Assembly (NCBI RefSeq): GCF_029873215.1
Contig: NZ_CP123620.1
Coordinates: 992,001 to 1,056,000 of the forward strand
DNA: 64,000 nucleotides
DNA from: Nocardioides sp. BP30
Lineage (GTDB): Bacteria > Actinomycetota > Actinomycetes > Propionibacteriales > Nocardioidaceae
Direction of reading: 5' to 3'
Below are positions 35,866-45,261 of the stretch, one piece after another. Every line of letters begins with the position of its first letter. The first letter of the stretch is position 1. The position numbers were made by a program, and so were the translations under genes. A model generated the notes under the pieces. That model searched no databases, was not told where the DNA came from, and saw nothing but the letters and a program-made list of their open reading frames with translations.

Positions 35866-36585
35866 ATGGAACAGGGGGTCGCCGTGGGGGTCAACGGGCT
35901 CAAGCACGTCCAGGTGCGCGAGTACGTCAGGTCCCTGGTGGCCGGCAGCATGCCCGGCTCGCCCGCGCCCTCGGAGCGCGAGCTGGTCAACCTGTTCGGC
36001 GTCGCCCGGATGACGGTCCGGCAGGCGATGGACGCCCTGGTCACCGAGGGGCTGCTGGAGCGGGTACCCGGCCGAGGCACGTTCGTCGCCCGACCCCGCC
36101 GTACGGCGACGCCCGTCACCAGCTTCACCGAGGAGATGCGCCGCCGCGGTCTGTTGCCGGAGTCGGTGACCCTCTTCGCGCGGCGCGAGCAGGCCGGTCC
36201 GGGAGTGGCTCGTGCGCTGGGCATCACGCCCGGCGACGCGATCATCCACTGGAAGCGGCTGCGGCGGGCCGACGGCGCCCCGATGTGTGTCGAGGACGCC
36301 TACCTCAACGAGGTGCTGCTGCCCGGCTTCCTGCAGGGCGGCATGCCGACCTCCCTCTACGACGACCTCGCCGAGCGCGGGCTGCGACCGACCTGGGTGG
36401 AGGACAACATCACCGCCGACGCGGCCTCGGACGAGGAGGCCGACCACCTCGAGATAGCGATCGGGGCGGCGGTGCTGCGCCAGCAGCGCCGCGCCTTCGC
36501 CGAGGAGAAGGCCGTCGAGGTCTCCCGCTCCACCTACCGCTCGGACCGGTTCACGCTGCGGCTGCAGCTGGGCCTGGGAGAGTAG
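35866..36585 (+). CDS. GntR-family regulator with UTRA domain (HutC subfamily)
   Basis: 239 residues. The winged helix near 15-80 reads APSERELVNLFGVARMTVRQAMDALVTEGLLERVPGRGTFVA. The UTRA ligand domain follows (VTSFTEEMRRRGLLPES...VEDAYLNEVLLPGF...LRQQRRAFAEEKAVEVSRSTYRSDRF). Such regulators sense sugars, amines or histidine-like ligands. No obvious target operon is adjacent. TACGGT about 8 nt before the ATG resembles the other leaderless promoters. Confidence 0.88.
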   Translation: MEQGVAVGVNGLKHVQVREYVRSLVAGSMPGSPAPSERELVNLFGVARMTVRQAMDALVTEGLLERVPGRGTFVARPRRTATPVTSFTEEMRRRGLLPESVTLFARREQAGPGVARALGITPGDAIIHWKRLRRADGAPMCVEDAYLNEVLLPGFLQGGMPTSLYDDLAERGLRPTWVEDNITADAASDEEADHLEIAIGAAVLRQQRRAFAEEKAVEVSRSTYRSDRFTLRLQLGLGE

Positions 36586-36587
36586 GG

Positions 36588-36932
36588 CTAGAGCCCGCCG
36601 AGCGGGGCGACCACGTCGCCGCTCTCCTCGCACACCCAGACCGGGTCGGGGCCCCCGAGGTCGGGCTGGATGTAGAGCGAGTGCTCCGGCGCCGCATCTC
36701 CGCAGGTCTGGCACAGCGGCCAGCGCCCGACCGAGGCGAAGAGCGCGTCCTGGACGTCCTGGGCTACCAGCCCCGCGACGTACTGCACCCCCGCCGGCCA
36801 CTGGTCGGCCCACCAGCCGCGCTCGGAGACGGCGTCCTCGAGCAGCGACACGGCCGTAGCGCTGTCCATCCGCCGGGCGGCGAGGTCGGCGAGTACGCGG
36901 GCGCGGGCGTCGAGCAGGGTGGCGGCATCCAT
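36588..36932 (-). CDS. Hypothetical protein with CxxC motif
   Basis: 114 residues. The ATG has GGAGG 3 nt upstream. A helical N-terminal half (LLDARARVLADLAARRMDSATAVSLLEDAV) is followed by a part with CQTCGDAAPEHSLYIQPD and WVCEESG. Three cysteines could bind a metal or form a zinc-ribbon-like site. I recognise no named family. Its stop is 2 bp from the convergent GntR stop. Confidence 0.6.
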   Translation of the reverse strand: MDAATLLDARARVLADLAARRMDSATAVSLLEDAVSERGWWADQWPAGVQYVAGLVAQDVQDALFASVGRWPLCQTCGDAAPEHSLYIQPDLGGPDPVWVCEESGDVVAPLGGL

Positions 36933-37023
36933 CACCCTCCATCGTCCCAAGCCGTTCAACCGTCGCGGCGGTGGCCGGCGGGAGGGGCCTCGGGGAGGCG
37001 CAGCACCGGGCCGAGGTCGCCCC

Positions 37024-38274
37024 CTACAGCGTCGACGCGATGGCCTCGTCGGCGACGGAGCGGCCGTGTGCCGCGGTGGCCTCCTCGTCGAGGTCGGTGG
37101 CCGGCAGCGGCCGGCGCCGTGAGGTGACGACCAGGGCCGCCAGCGCGATGACCAGTCCGGCCAGACCGCCGTACAGGAAGCCGTCGTCCCACCCGCCGGT
37201 GTCGATCGCCTGGCCGATCGCGGGCGCACCGAGCGCGCTGCCCAGCGTCAGCGCCGACCCGTGCCAGCCCATCGCCTCGTTGCGCACCGAGGCCGGCACC
37301 GCGCGGGAGAGGTCGTCGACGGTGGCGGTGATCGTGGGTGCGCAGAAGATGCCGCTGACGAAGAGCAGCACCACGAACCAGGTCTCGTTCGGCGCCACCG
37401 AGACCAGCGCGGTGGTGGCGGCGAGCAGCACCAACAGCAGCGCCGCTGACGGGTGGCGGTGCATCGCGCCGTACACGATGCCGCCGACGGCGGAGCCGAG
37501 ACCCCACAGCGCCAGCACCCAGCCCAGCGAACCGGCGTGGTGCAGGCTGCGCATCGCCGCGACCGAGCCGAGGTCCTCGCTGGTGAGGATCACGGTGGCG
37601 GTCAGCGAGACCAGCAGGATCATCAGCACGCGCGGCGTGATCCAGGCACGCCGGCTGGGGCGCCGAGCCGCCGGGCCCGCCGCGGCGTCGGCGTGGTGCC
37701 CCAGCGGCGGGTTGGCGAGCCACAGCATGAAGCCGGCGGCCACCGCGCACGCCTGGCACAGCAGCAGCGCGAGCGGGGTCGGCAGGTAGGTCGCGCCCAG
37801 GACGCCCAGGATCGGCCCGACCATGAACGAGATCTCGGTGGCGACCGAGTCGATCGCCAAGACGGTGGTGCGATCCTCATCCGAGACCGCCGCGATCAGC
37901 ACCGAGCGGATGATGGAGAACGTCGGGATCGCCATCAGGTTGGCGATCGCGACCAGCACCAGCAGCGGCCAGTAGCCGACGAACGGCGCGATCGCCCACG
38001 TGACAGCCGTCACGACCAGCGACGGCGCGATCGAGGCTCGCAGCCCCACCTTGTCGAGCAGCCGGCCCCGCCACGGGCTGCTGATCGCCAGGGCACCGGC
38101 GGCGACCATCGAGACCACGCCGGCCGCCGTGTAGGAGCGGTGCAGATGGGTGACCACGTGCAGGGTGACGGCCACGTTGACCGCCCACAGGGGCACCCGC
38201 ACGAAGAAGCCGAGCACCAGCACCTGCCGCACCACGGGATGGCGGGTCAGGGAGGCGTACGACGAGAAGGTCAC
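37024..38274 (-). CDS. MFS transporter
   Basis: 416 residues with about twelve hydrophobic segments and the usual central loop (residues about 190-215, Ala/Arg-rich). Motif A-like text WRGRLLDKVGLRAS lies in the loop after helix 2. The substrate is unknown; the size and lack of further features fit a drug or sugar efflux-type facilitator. GTG 38274 is chosen since upstream sequence in frame is the HD-domain gene region. GATCCT 7 nt before it may be a -10 element. Confidence 0.82.
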   Translation of the reverse strand: MTFSSYASLTRHPVVRQVLVLGFFVRVPLWAVNVAVTLHVVTHLHRSYTAAGVVSMVAAGALAISSPWRGRLLDKVGLRASIAPSLVVTAVTWAIAPFVGYWPLLVLVAIANLMAIPTFSIIRSVLIAAVSDEDRTTVLAIDSVATEISFMVGPILGVLGATYLPTPLALLLCQACAVAAGFMLWLANPPLGHHADAAAGPAARRPSRRAWITPRVLMILLVSLTATVILTSEDLGSVAAMRSLHHAGSLGWVLALWGLGSAVGGIVYGAMHRHPSAALLLVLLAATTALVSVAPNETWFVVLLFVSGIFCAPTITATVDDLSRAVPASVRNEAMGWHGSALTLGSALGAPAIGQAIDTGGWDDGFLYGGLAGLVIALAALVVTSRRRPLPATDLDEEATAAHGRSVADEAIASTL

Positions 38275-38315
38275 ACCGCCCAGGATCCCAGCCGGAGGCG
38301 GCGGTGATCCAATCG

Positions 38316-38930
38316 TTATTCGGCCGCGGCCAGGTGCGTGAGGCCGACGAGCTCGGCCTCGATGTTGGCCCGTGCCGCCGGCTCCCAGTGCTCGTGCCCG
38401 AGCCGGGTGTGGAACAACCGCTCGCGCGCGAGCAGCGTGCGCAGCAGGTCGGCCCGGCCGAGCCGCCACTCCTCGTCGCTGAGGTGGGCGTACTCCTGCC
38501 GCACGTCGGCGGCGTACTCCGCGTACCGAGCAGGCGCGGACGCGAGCACCGCCAGGTCAGCGTCCGAGAGCGCTGCACCGTTGAGGTCCCCGCCCTCGGG
38601 CGCGTGCGTCTCGGTGCCGCGGACCAGTCGGACCACCTCGGCGACGACGCCGTCGGGACACAGCCCGGCCAGGGCGTGCTCGGCCCAGGCGGCGCTGCGC
38701 TCCTCGGCGTCACGCTCGCAGTCGTACACGGCGTCGTGGAACCAGCCGGCCAGCCGGACGGGTACGTCGTCGAACGCCGTCCCGGCGGCCGCGAGCTCGT
38801 CGAGCCGCGCGAGCAGCTCGCTCAGGTGTCGCTGGTCGTGGTAGTGACGGCTCGGGTCGGCGTAGGCGGCCACGAGCTCGTCACGCAGGGATGCTGCCTG
38901 GGGCAGCGGCCAATGTTGAGGCAACTCCAT
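38316..38930 (-). CDS. Predicted metal-dependent HD-domain phosphohydrolase
   Basis: 204 residues. Metal ligands of the HD family appear in RHYHDQRHLSELL (residues about 28-40) and LAGWFHDAVYD (His-Asp near 65). The remainder is helical, typical of the uncharacterised 'N-methyl-D-aspartate receptor NMDAR2C-like' HD proteins of bacteria. The substrate is unknown. TAAGGT lies 8 nt before the ATG. The serA stop is only 11 bp upstream, so read-through from serA is also possible. Confidence 0.8.
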   Translation of the reverse strand: MELPQHWPLPQAASLRDELVAAYADPSRHYHDQRHLSELLARLDELAAAGTAFDDVPVRLAGWFHDAVYDCERDAEERSAAWAEHALAGLCPDGVVAEVVRLVRGTETHAPEGGDLNGAALSDADLAVLASAPARYAEYAADVRQEYAHLSDEEWRLGRADLLRTLLARERLFHTRLGHEHWEPAARANIEAELVGLTHLAAAE

Positions 38931-38941
38931 GGCGGTAGACC

Positions 38942-40147
38942 TTACGACGCGGCCGAGTAGGACCGCAGCCAGATGGTGTGGGGTGAGGCCTGCAGCTTGC
39001 CGAGCGCCGTCTCGGAGATCGGCTCGGTGCTGTCGGTCACGACGTACCCCTGCTCACCCTGGGTGGCCAGGTACTGGCCGACGACGTTGGCGCCCTCGGC
39101 GGCCAGGACGTTGTTGACCTCGGCGAGCACGCCAGGGACGTTGACGTGCAGGTAGGCGAGCCGGTGGCCCTCGGTCAGCGGCGGCGGCTGCACCGCCGGC
39201 AGGTCGACGGAGAGGGCGGTGGAGCCCTCCTGCTGGAAGGCGCGGAGCTTGTTGGAGACGAAGTAGCCGATCTCCTCCTGCGCCTCCATCGTGGAGCCGC
39301 CGACGTGGGGCGTCAGGATGACGTTGTCCAGGCCGCGCAGCGGCGACTCGAACGGGTCGCCCTGGGCCTTGGGCTCGATCGGGAAGACGTCGAGCGCGGC
39401 GCCCGCGATGTGACCCGAGAGGATGTTCTCCCGCAGCGACTCGGTGTCGACGACCATGCCGCGGGAGGCGTTGATGAAGATCGAGCGGGGCTTCATCTTG
39501 GCGAACTGCTCGGCACCGAAGATGCCGGCGTTGCCCGGGCGACCGTCGACGTGCAGGCTGACGACGTCGGCCTCGGCCAGCAGGGCGTCCAGCGACGGCA
39601 TCCGGCGGGCGTTGCCGTGCGCGAGCCGGTCCGCGATGTCGTAGAAGATCACGTACAGGCCGAGCGCCTCGGCGATGTTGGACAGCTGCGTGCCGATGTT
39701 GCCGTACCCGACGATGCCCAGGGTGCGGCCGCGCACCTCGTGGCTGCCCTTGGCGGACTTGTCCCAGACGCCGGTGTGCATCTTCTGCGTCTTGTCCGGA
39801 AGCCGCCGGGCCAGGCTGATGATCTCGGCGATGACCAGCTCGACGACCGAGCGGGTGTTGGAGTAGGGCGCGTTGAAGACGGCGATGCCCTTCTGCGCGG
39901 CATAGGCCAGGTCGACCTGGTTGGTGCCGATGCAGAAGCACCCGATGGCCTGCAGGTCGGGCGCGTTGTCCAGGACCCGCGGGGTGATGTGGGTGTTGGA
40001 GCGGATGCCCAGCAGGGTCACGCCCGGCAGCGCGGCGACCAGCTCGTCCTCGGACATGCTGGCCGAGCGCAATTCGACCTCGTAGCCGGCCCGTTCGAGG
40101 TTCTCGACGGCCAGCGGGTGGATGTTCTCCAGGAGCAGCACCTTCAC
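38942..40147 (-). CDS. serA: D-3-phosphoglycerate dehydrogenase with ACT domain (short E. coli type)
   Basis: 401 residues, close to the E. coli enzyme. NAD-binding motif GIVGYGNIG (144-152), catalytic Arg229 (NASRG), Glu258 and His281 (TPHVGGST). A C-terminal ACT domain (from about 330, YLHVNVPGVLAEVNNVLAAEGANV) is expected to bind serine for feedback control. It starts serine synthesis from 3-phosphoglycerate. GTG 40147 follows TACGCT by 7 nt, the leaderless pattern. The upstream gap holds a 10-bp tandem repeat. Confidence 0.92.
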   Translation of the reverse strand: MKVLLLENIHPLAVENLERAGYEVELRSASMSEDELVAALPGVTLLGIRSNTHITPRVLDNAPDLQAIGCFCIGTNQVDLAYAAQKGIAVFNAPYSNTRSVVELVIAEIISLARRLPDKTQKMHTGVWDKSAKGSHEVRGRTLGIVGYGNIGTQLSNIAEALGLYVIFYDIADRLAHGNARRMPSLDALLAEADVVSLHVDGRPGNAGIFGAEQFAKMKPRSIFINASRGMVVDTESLRENILSGHIAGAALDVFPIEPKAQGDPFESPLRGLDNVILTPHVGGSTMEAQEEIGYFVSNKLRAFQQEGSTALSVDLPAVQPPPLTEGHRLAYLHVNVPGVLAEVNNVLAAEGANVVGQYLATQGEQGYVVTDSTEPISETALGKLQASPHTIWLRSYSAAS

Positions 40148-40250
40148 GGCGACAAGCGTACGGCGGAGCTTTGGTCGCACCGACACGGTGTCCACGACGA
40201 GCGACCCGACGTCCGTGGGAGCGACGACACGGTCTCCTCGTGCCGCCGCT

Positions 40251-40310
40251 CCCACCACGTCCCACGACGTCCCACCGCGTCCCACCGCGTCCCACCGCGT
40301 CCCACCGCGT
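40251..40310. repeat. Six tandem 10-bp units (CCCACCGCGT type)
   Basis: CCCACCACGT, CCCACGACGT and then four identical CCCACCGCGT units follow each other without gaps between the serA start and the rtcB stop. The 10-bp period is close to one helical turn. Confidence 0.9.
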
Positions 40311-40325
40311 CGCGGGACCCCGGGG

Positions 40326-41507
40326 TCAGTCACCCTTCACGTTCACCAGCTGGTGCAGCGTGTGCCGGATCTCGACCAGGTCGACGGCGTCGGCCATCAC
40401 CTGGTCGATGTCCTTGTACGCCGCGGGGATCTCGTCGATGAACGCGTCGGTGTCGCGGTACTCGATGCCGGCCATCGCCGTGCGCAGGTCGTCCCGGGAG
40501 AACTGCCGTCGTGCGGCCGAGCGCGAGTACGTCCGACCGGCGCCGTGCGGCGCGGAGTTGAGCGCGACCGCGTTGCCGAGTCCGCTGACGACGTAGGAGG
40601 CCGTTCCCATGCTGCCGGGGATCAGCCCGGGCCGCCCCGACTCGGCGTTGATGGCGCCCTTGCGGGAGAGCCACACCGTCCGGCCGAAGTGACGCTCCTG
40701 CTCGGTGTAGTTGTGGTGGCAGTTGATCTCCTCCACCCGCTGCACCTCGCTTGCGTCACCGGCGCCGACCCACTCCGCGAACTGCCGCACCACCCGGTCC
40801 ATCATCTCCTCGCGGTTGAGCAGCGCGTAGTGCTGCGCCCACCGCATCTGGGCGATGTAGGCGTCGAACTCGACGGTGTCCTCGGCCAGGTAGGCGAGGT
40901 CGCGATGGGGAAGCTGGATGTGCCACTTGCGGCACAGCTCGGCGGCGATGGCGATGTGGTGCTGGGCGATCTTGTTGCCCACGCCGCGCGAGCCCGAGTG
41001 CAGGAACAGCCAGACCCCGCCCGACTCGTCGGCGGTGACCTCGATGAAGTGGTTCCCCGACCCGAGCGTCCCGAGCTGGAGCTCCCACCGCTTGGCGTAG
41101 TGGCCCGGGTCGAACCCGGCCTCGTCCGCCTCCCGGGCCAGCACCTCGAGGCGCTGCTCGGTGTGCTGCCGGCTGATCCGGCTGTTCGCGGCGCCGGCGC
41201 TCAGCGGCACGGCCCGCTCGATCGCCGTGCGCAGCGCCCGCCGGTCGGCGGGCAGGTCGCTGACGTCGTACGGGGTGCGGACAGCGATCATGCCGCAGCC
41301 GATGTCCACGCCGACAGCGGCGGGGATGATCGCGCCCAGGGTCGGGATGACCGACCCGACCGTCGCGCCGAGCCCCAGGTGGGCGTCGGGCATCAGGGCC
41401 ACGTGCGGATGGATGAACGGCATGCGGGCCGTGGTGACCGCCTGCTCGCGGGTGCTGTCCTCGAGGATCGAGGCCCAGCTCAGGAGCCTCGGGGTGATCT
41501 TCTGCAT
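40326..41507 (-). CDS. rtcB: RNA-splicing ligase RtcB family
   Basis: 393 residues. Metal- and GMP-site motifs are visible: MPDAHLGLGATVGSVIP, VGVDIGCGM (Asp68, Cys71), LGTLGSGNHFIE, LHSGSRGVGNKIA, NCHHNY and NSAPHGAGRTYSR, where the histidine accepts GMP. RtcB joins 2',3'-cyclic phosphate RNA ends to 5'-OH ends with GTP; in bacteria it is linked to RNA repair. No rtcA or archease gene is adjacent. AGGAA lies 8 nt before the ATG. It is divergent from dinG. Confidence 0.93.
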   Translation of the reverse strand: MQKITPRLLSWASILEDSTREQAVTTARMPFIHPHVALMPDAHLGLGATVGSVIPTLGAIIPAAVGVDIGCGMIAVRTPYDVSDLPADRRALRTAIERAVPLSAGAANSRISRQHTEQRLEVLAREADEAGFDPGHYAKRWELQLGTLGSGNHFIEVTADESGGVWLFLHSGSRGVGNKIAQHHIAIAAELCRKWHIQLPHRDLAYLAEDTVEFDAYIAQMRWAQHYALLNREEMMDRVVRQFAEWVGAGDASEVQRVEEINCHHNYTEQERHFGRTVWLSRKGAINAESGRPGLIPGSMGTASYVVSGLGNAVALNSAPHGAGRTYSRSAARRQFSRDDLRTAMAGIEYRDTDAFIDEIPAAYKDIDQVMADAVDLVEIRHTLHQLVNVKGD

Positions 41508-41666
41508 CGTCGTTTCCTGCGTCGTAGCCCTTCTCGTGTCGTCGGCCCGCACCGATGCGGACCGGCAGCTCACGCTACGGACGACAAATCGGTTGTACGA
41601 GGTGTTTTCCCCATGCTGGGTCGCGCTGAGACGTGGGTTGTCCTCGCCCGGGGCTAGGGTGCTCCG

Positions 41667-43652
41667 GTGCCTCCCGAGACCTCCTCCGCAGCGCCTGCAG
41701 CCGCCTCGACGACCCCGGTCGCCGAGACGCTGGCCACGGCCGTCGCGGCGCTGGGCGGCACCACCCGTGCCGGGCAGGTGCAGATGGCCGAGGCCGTCGC
41801 CCGCGCGCTGGCCGAGGGCGAGCACCTGCTGGTCCAGGCCGGCACCGGTACCGGCAAGTCGCTGGCCTACCTGGTGCCGAGCCTGCTGCACGACAAGCGC
41901 GTCGTGATCGCCACCGCGACCCTGGCGCTGCAGCACCAGCTCGTCGAGCGCGACCTGCCGCGGCTCGTCGGCGCCTTGAAGGGCCGGCGCCTCGATACGT
42001 CGTACGCGGTGTTGAAGGGTCGTTCCAACTACGCCTGCCTGCACCGCATCCGGGAGGGTGTCCCGGACGACCAGGGCACGCTGTCGATGGACATCCCGAT
42101 GGGTGACATGGCGACCAAGGTGCTCGAGCTGCGCACCTGGGCCGAGGAGCAGGCGCAGAGCCAGGGCACCGGGGAGCGCGACAACGCCCCACGGCACACC
42201 GACCGGGAGTGGCGCCAGGTCTCGGTCACCCATCGCGACTGCCTGGGCGCGGCCAAGTGCCCCTTCGGCGAGGAATGCTTCGCCGAGCGGGCCAAGGAGA
42301 AGGCGCAGAAGTCCCATCTCGTGGTCACCAACCACTCCCTGTTGGCGATCGACGCCATCGAGGGGGTGCCGATGATCCCCGAGTACGACGCCGTGGTCAT
42401 CGACGAGGCGCACGAGCTGGTCGCCCGGGTCACCCAGGCGGCGACCGACGAGCTCACCGCCAACGACGTGGAGCGCGCCGCCCGGCGCTCGCAGCGCCAC
42501 GTGGACGGCACCGAGGCCGACGACCTGGCGGACGCCGGCGAGGCGCTCCGGGTCGCCATGGGCGACGCCGCCGCCGGGCGCTTCACCGCGCTGCCGGCGG
42601 ACCTGGCCGACGCGTTGGTGCTGGTCCGCGACGCGGCGCGCGCCTGCCTCTCGGCCTACCCCAAGCAGAGCGGCGATACGGCGTCCGAGGCCGGGCCCGA
42701 TCCGGGCCTGCAGCAGGCCAGGGGAAGCGTCCAGGAGCTGTTCCAGATCGCCGAGCGGATGGCCGAGCACAAGGAGTCCGACGTGCTCTGGCTCGCCGAG
42801 GGGGGCGAGCGGATTCCCGCGCGGCTGTGTGTCGCGCCGCTGCAGGTGTGGGCCCAGATGCGCGAGCGACTGCTGAGCGACAAGACGGTGGTCTTCGCGA
42901 GCGCCACGCTCAAGCTCGGCGGCGACTTCGGGGTCGTCGCCGGGTCGCTGGGCCTGCGCAAGGACGATGCCGAGCTGCCGTGGCGCGGCCTCGACGTGGG
43001 CAGCCCCTTCGACTACGGCAGGCAGGGCATCTTGTACGTCGCCCGCCACCTGCCGACACCGGGGCGCGACGGGATGGTGCCAGCGGTGCTCGACGAGATC
43101 GTCGAGTTGATCGACGCCGCCGAGGGTCGCACGCTCGGGCTGTTCTCCAGCCGCCGTGCGGCCGAGGCCGCCGCGGAGGCGGTGCGCAAGCGGCTGCCGC
43201 ACCTGACCACGCTCGCGCAGGGCGATGCCCAGCTGCCGGAGCTGGCAGCGCAGTTCGTCGGCGATCCGCACACGGTGCTCTTCGGGACGTTGAGCCTGTG
43301 GCAGGGCCTGGACGTCCCCGGAGACACCTGCCAGCTGGTGCTGATCGACCGGATCCCGTTCCCGCGCCCGGACGACCCGCTGATGAGCGCGCGCCAGCAG
43401 GCTGCCGACAAGGCCGGCGGCAACGGCTTCATGCAGGTAGCCGCCACGCATGCGGCGCTGCTGCTGGCGCAGGGTGCCGGTCGGCTGATCCGCACGACCA
43501 GCGATCGCGGTGTCGTCGCCGTCCTGGACCCACGACTGGCGACCGCCCGCTACGGCGGATTCCTCAAGGCCAGCCTGCCGCCGATGTGGCCGACCGTGGA
43601 CCCGGCGATCGCGCGGCAGGCGCTGCGCCGGCTCGCCGAGTCCGCCGGCTAG
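41667..43652 (+). CDS. dinG: DinG/XPD-family ATP-dependent DNA helicase with Fe-S cluster
   Basis: 661 residues. Walker A is AGTGTGKS (58-65) and the DEAH box is VIDEAHE (near 244-250). Four cysteines (124, 192, 198, 204; ACLHR ... RDCLGAAKCPFGEECF) fit the 4Fe-4S cluster between helicase motifs Ia and II. C-terminal motifs VLFGTLSLWQGLDVPGD and QGAGRLIR are intact. It unwinds DNA with 5' overhangs or R-loops in related enzymes. GTG 41667 lies 6 nt after TAGGGT. No SOS box was seen in its short promoter region. Confidence 0.9.
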   Translation: MPPETSSAAPAAASTTPVAETLATAVAALGGTTRAGQVQMAEAVARALAEGEHLLVQAGTGTGKSLAYLVPSLLHDKRVVIATATLALQHQLVERDLPRLVGALKGRRLDTSYAVLKGRSNYACLHRIREGVPDDQGTLSMDIPMGDMATKVLELRTWAEEQAQSQGTGERDNAPRHTDREWRQVSVTHRDCLGAAKCPFGEECFAERAKEKAQKSHLVVTNHSLLAIDAIEGVPMIPEYDAVVIDEAHELVARVTQAATDELTANDVERAARRSQRHVDGTEADDLADAGEALRVAMGDAAAGRFTALPADLADALVLVRDAARACLSAYPKQSGDTASEAGPDPGLQQARGSVQELFQIAERMAEHKESDVLWLAEGGERIPARLCVAPLQVWAQMRERLLSDKTVVFASATLKLGGDFGVVAGSLGLRKDDAELPWRGLDVGSPFDYGRQGILYVARHLPTPGRDGMVPAVLDEIVELIDAAEGRTLGLFSSRRAAEAAAEAVRKRLPHLTTLAQGDAQLPELAAQFVGDPHTVLFGTLSLWQGLDVPGDTCQLVLIDRIPFPRPDDPLMSARQQAADKAGGNGFMQVAATHAALLLAQGAGRLIRTTSDRGVVAVLDPRLATARYGGFLKASLPPMWPTVDPAIARQALRRLAESAG

Positions 43653-43700
43653 CGGATCGGTCCGCCTGCACCACGCTCGACGCAGGACCCCGGAACGAGG

Positions 43701-43734
43701 TGACCCCGCGCGGCCCGAGGGTCGCGCGGGGTCA
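43701..43734. terminator. Two-way terminator after dinG
   Basis: TGACCCCGCGCG (43701-43712) and CGCGCGGGGTCA (43723-43734) pair perfectly over 12 bp with a 10-nt loop between convergent genes. Confidence 0.8.
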
Positions 43735-43749
43735 GGGACGGGAACAGGC

Positions 43750-45261
43750 TCAGCGGCGGGCCAGTGCGCTGAACTTCTCCACCTGGTGCATGTCCTTGGG
43801 CTGGCCCTCGCAGGAGAAGAGGCCGCCGACCCAGCAGGTCATCCGGGTGCTGGCGTTGGTCATCGTCAGCTCGACGCGCTTGACCTTCTTGGTGCTGAAC
43901 GGCACCGTGACGGCGCCCTTGCCGGTCTTGGACAGCTTGATCGTCTTCACCTTCGTGGCGCCGTTGCGCAGGAAGACGGTCACCACGGCACCGGGACCGA
44001 GCTTCTTGTTCGCCATGTCGAGGCTGAGCCGCAGCCTGGTGTGCTTGCTCTTCAGCCTCTTGCCCTTCGGGACGAAGCGCTCGGTAGCGGCCGCGAGGTG
44101 GTTGATCCTCGCGGTGCCGCTGGCGCGCTTGCCGGTGCTGCGCACCTGGTAGGACTTCGTCGCCTTGGCGAGCGGGTAGTGGTTCGCGGCGCCCTCGCTG
44201 TAGGTGTGGGCCGGGTTGCGGTTGGCGGCGGCGAACTGGGCGAACGCCTTCTCGATCGGCAGCCCGGCGGCCTTCAGCGCACCCTTGATCGCCTGCAGCG
44301 AGTAGGCGTCCGGCGCACCCGGCGTGGCGGCTGCGCGCTCCCACATCGAGCGGATGATCGTCGGCAGGCCGCCCTGTGCCTGCGGTCGGTGCTCGGTGAC
44401 CCAGCGGAAGAAGATCCAGCCGCCGTACACGCCGAAGGTGGTGTTCTTGTCCAGCGACAGCGCCGGCTTGCCGAGCGGCCCGTAGGGAAGGTACTGGGTG
44501 TTGTCGTTGATGGCGGTGTAGACCTCGTCCTCGACCCACACGGCCGTCGACTCCATGAACCAGGAGTCTTCGGTGGCGTCGTAGGCGAACTGCACGGCGT
44601 GGAAGAACTCGTGCGCGGCCGTCACGTCGAGGTTGCTGATCGGCGTGCCGCGACCACCGAACTCCGAGGGTGCGAAGTCGTTGTCGAGCACGCAGAACGC
44701 CGGCGTGTCGTGGGCGGTGGACCCGGCCCGCGGCTCGGGAGCGCAGTAGCCGTAGTAGCCCTGGCGGCCGACGTCGGCCAGGTAGATGTCGGTCCGGCTG
44801 TCGCCGCCCATCGCGCCGTCCGACTCCGGCATCCGGTAGCCGGCGGCCTTATAGGTGGCGTAGATGTGCTCCAGCGTGGAGAGCACGACCGCCGGCGTGA
44901 TCGCCCCCGCCGGCGCGTCGACGCCGGTGGTCGCGTAGTGCACGCACAACGGCAGTGTCTGGGAGCAGACCGTCTGCTCGCCCGCCAGCTTCGGCCGACT
45001 GAGCGCGGACTCCGCCTGCTGGCGGGCGGCGCCCCGCAGGGCGTCGTGCGTCAGCGCGAGGCGTCGCATGTACATGGTGGCGTCGCCGGGCGTGTCGCCG
45101 TCGGCGTCGCCCGAGGTGGAGACCCGGGGTAGCAGCGGCACCACCGAGTGGGCAGCGGTCTGGGCCCCGGCCGGGGTCGTGGAGGCGATGACCAGACCCG
45201 AGGCCATCAGGGCCAGGAGCGCGGTGAGGAGTGCGAAGGAGCGGGGGAAGGCGCGGTTCAC
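43750..45261 (-). CDS. Secreted putative zinc metalloprotease (MXAN_6640-like)
   Basis: 503 residues. The N-terminal signal peptide (about 1-34) ends AGAQTAAHS. The zinc site is HEFFH at 217-221 (AAHEFFHAVQFAYDA), with Glu237 in WFMESTAVWVEDEVY as likely third ligand. The C-terminal 140 residues are Lys-rich and beta-patterned (GKRLKSKHTRLRLSLDM...), perhaps a wall-binding domain. The proteolytic target is unknown. The GTG start overlaps the PAP2 stop by 4 nt (GTGA) and is also preceded by TAGACT at 6 nt, so it may be both coupled and separately transcribed. Confidence 0.75.
   Translation of the reverse strand: MNRAFPRSFALLTALLALMASGLVIASTTPAGAQTAAHSVVPLLPRVSTSGDADGDTPGDATMYMRRLALTHDALRGAARQQAESALSRPKLAGEQTVCSQTLPLCVHYATTGVDAPAGAITPAVVLSTLEHIYATYKAAGYRMPESDGAMGGDSRTDIYLADVGRQGYYGYCAPEPRAGSTAHDTPAFCVLDNDFAPSEFGGRGTPISNLDVTAAHEFFHAVQFAYDATEDSWFMESTAVWVEDEVYTAINDNTQYLPYGPLGKPALSLDKNTTFGVYGGWIFFRWVTEHRPQAQGGLPTIIRSMWERAAATPGAPDAYSLQAIKGALKAAGLPIEKAFAQFAAANRNPAHTYSEGAANHYPLAKATKSYQVRSTGKRASGTARINHLAAATERFVPKGKRLKSKHTRLRLSLDMANKKLGPGAVVTVFLRNGATKVKTIKLSKTGKGAVTVPFSTKKVKRVELTMTNASTRMTCWVGGLFSCEGQPKDMHQVEKFSALARR

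Noticed and set aside
40251..40310. A CRISPR array
   Set aside because: Units of 10 bp follow each other without spacers.
41507..41667. An SOS box between rtcB and dinG
   Set aside because: ACAA-N5-TTGT near 41583-41595 is a weak palindrome and does not fit TCGAAC-N4-GTTCGA.
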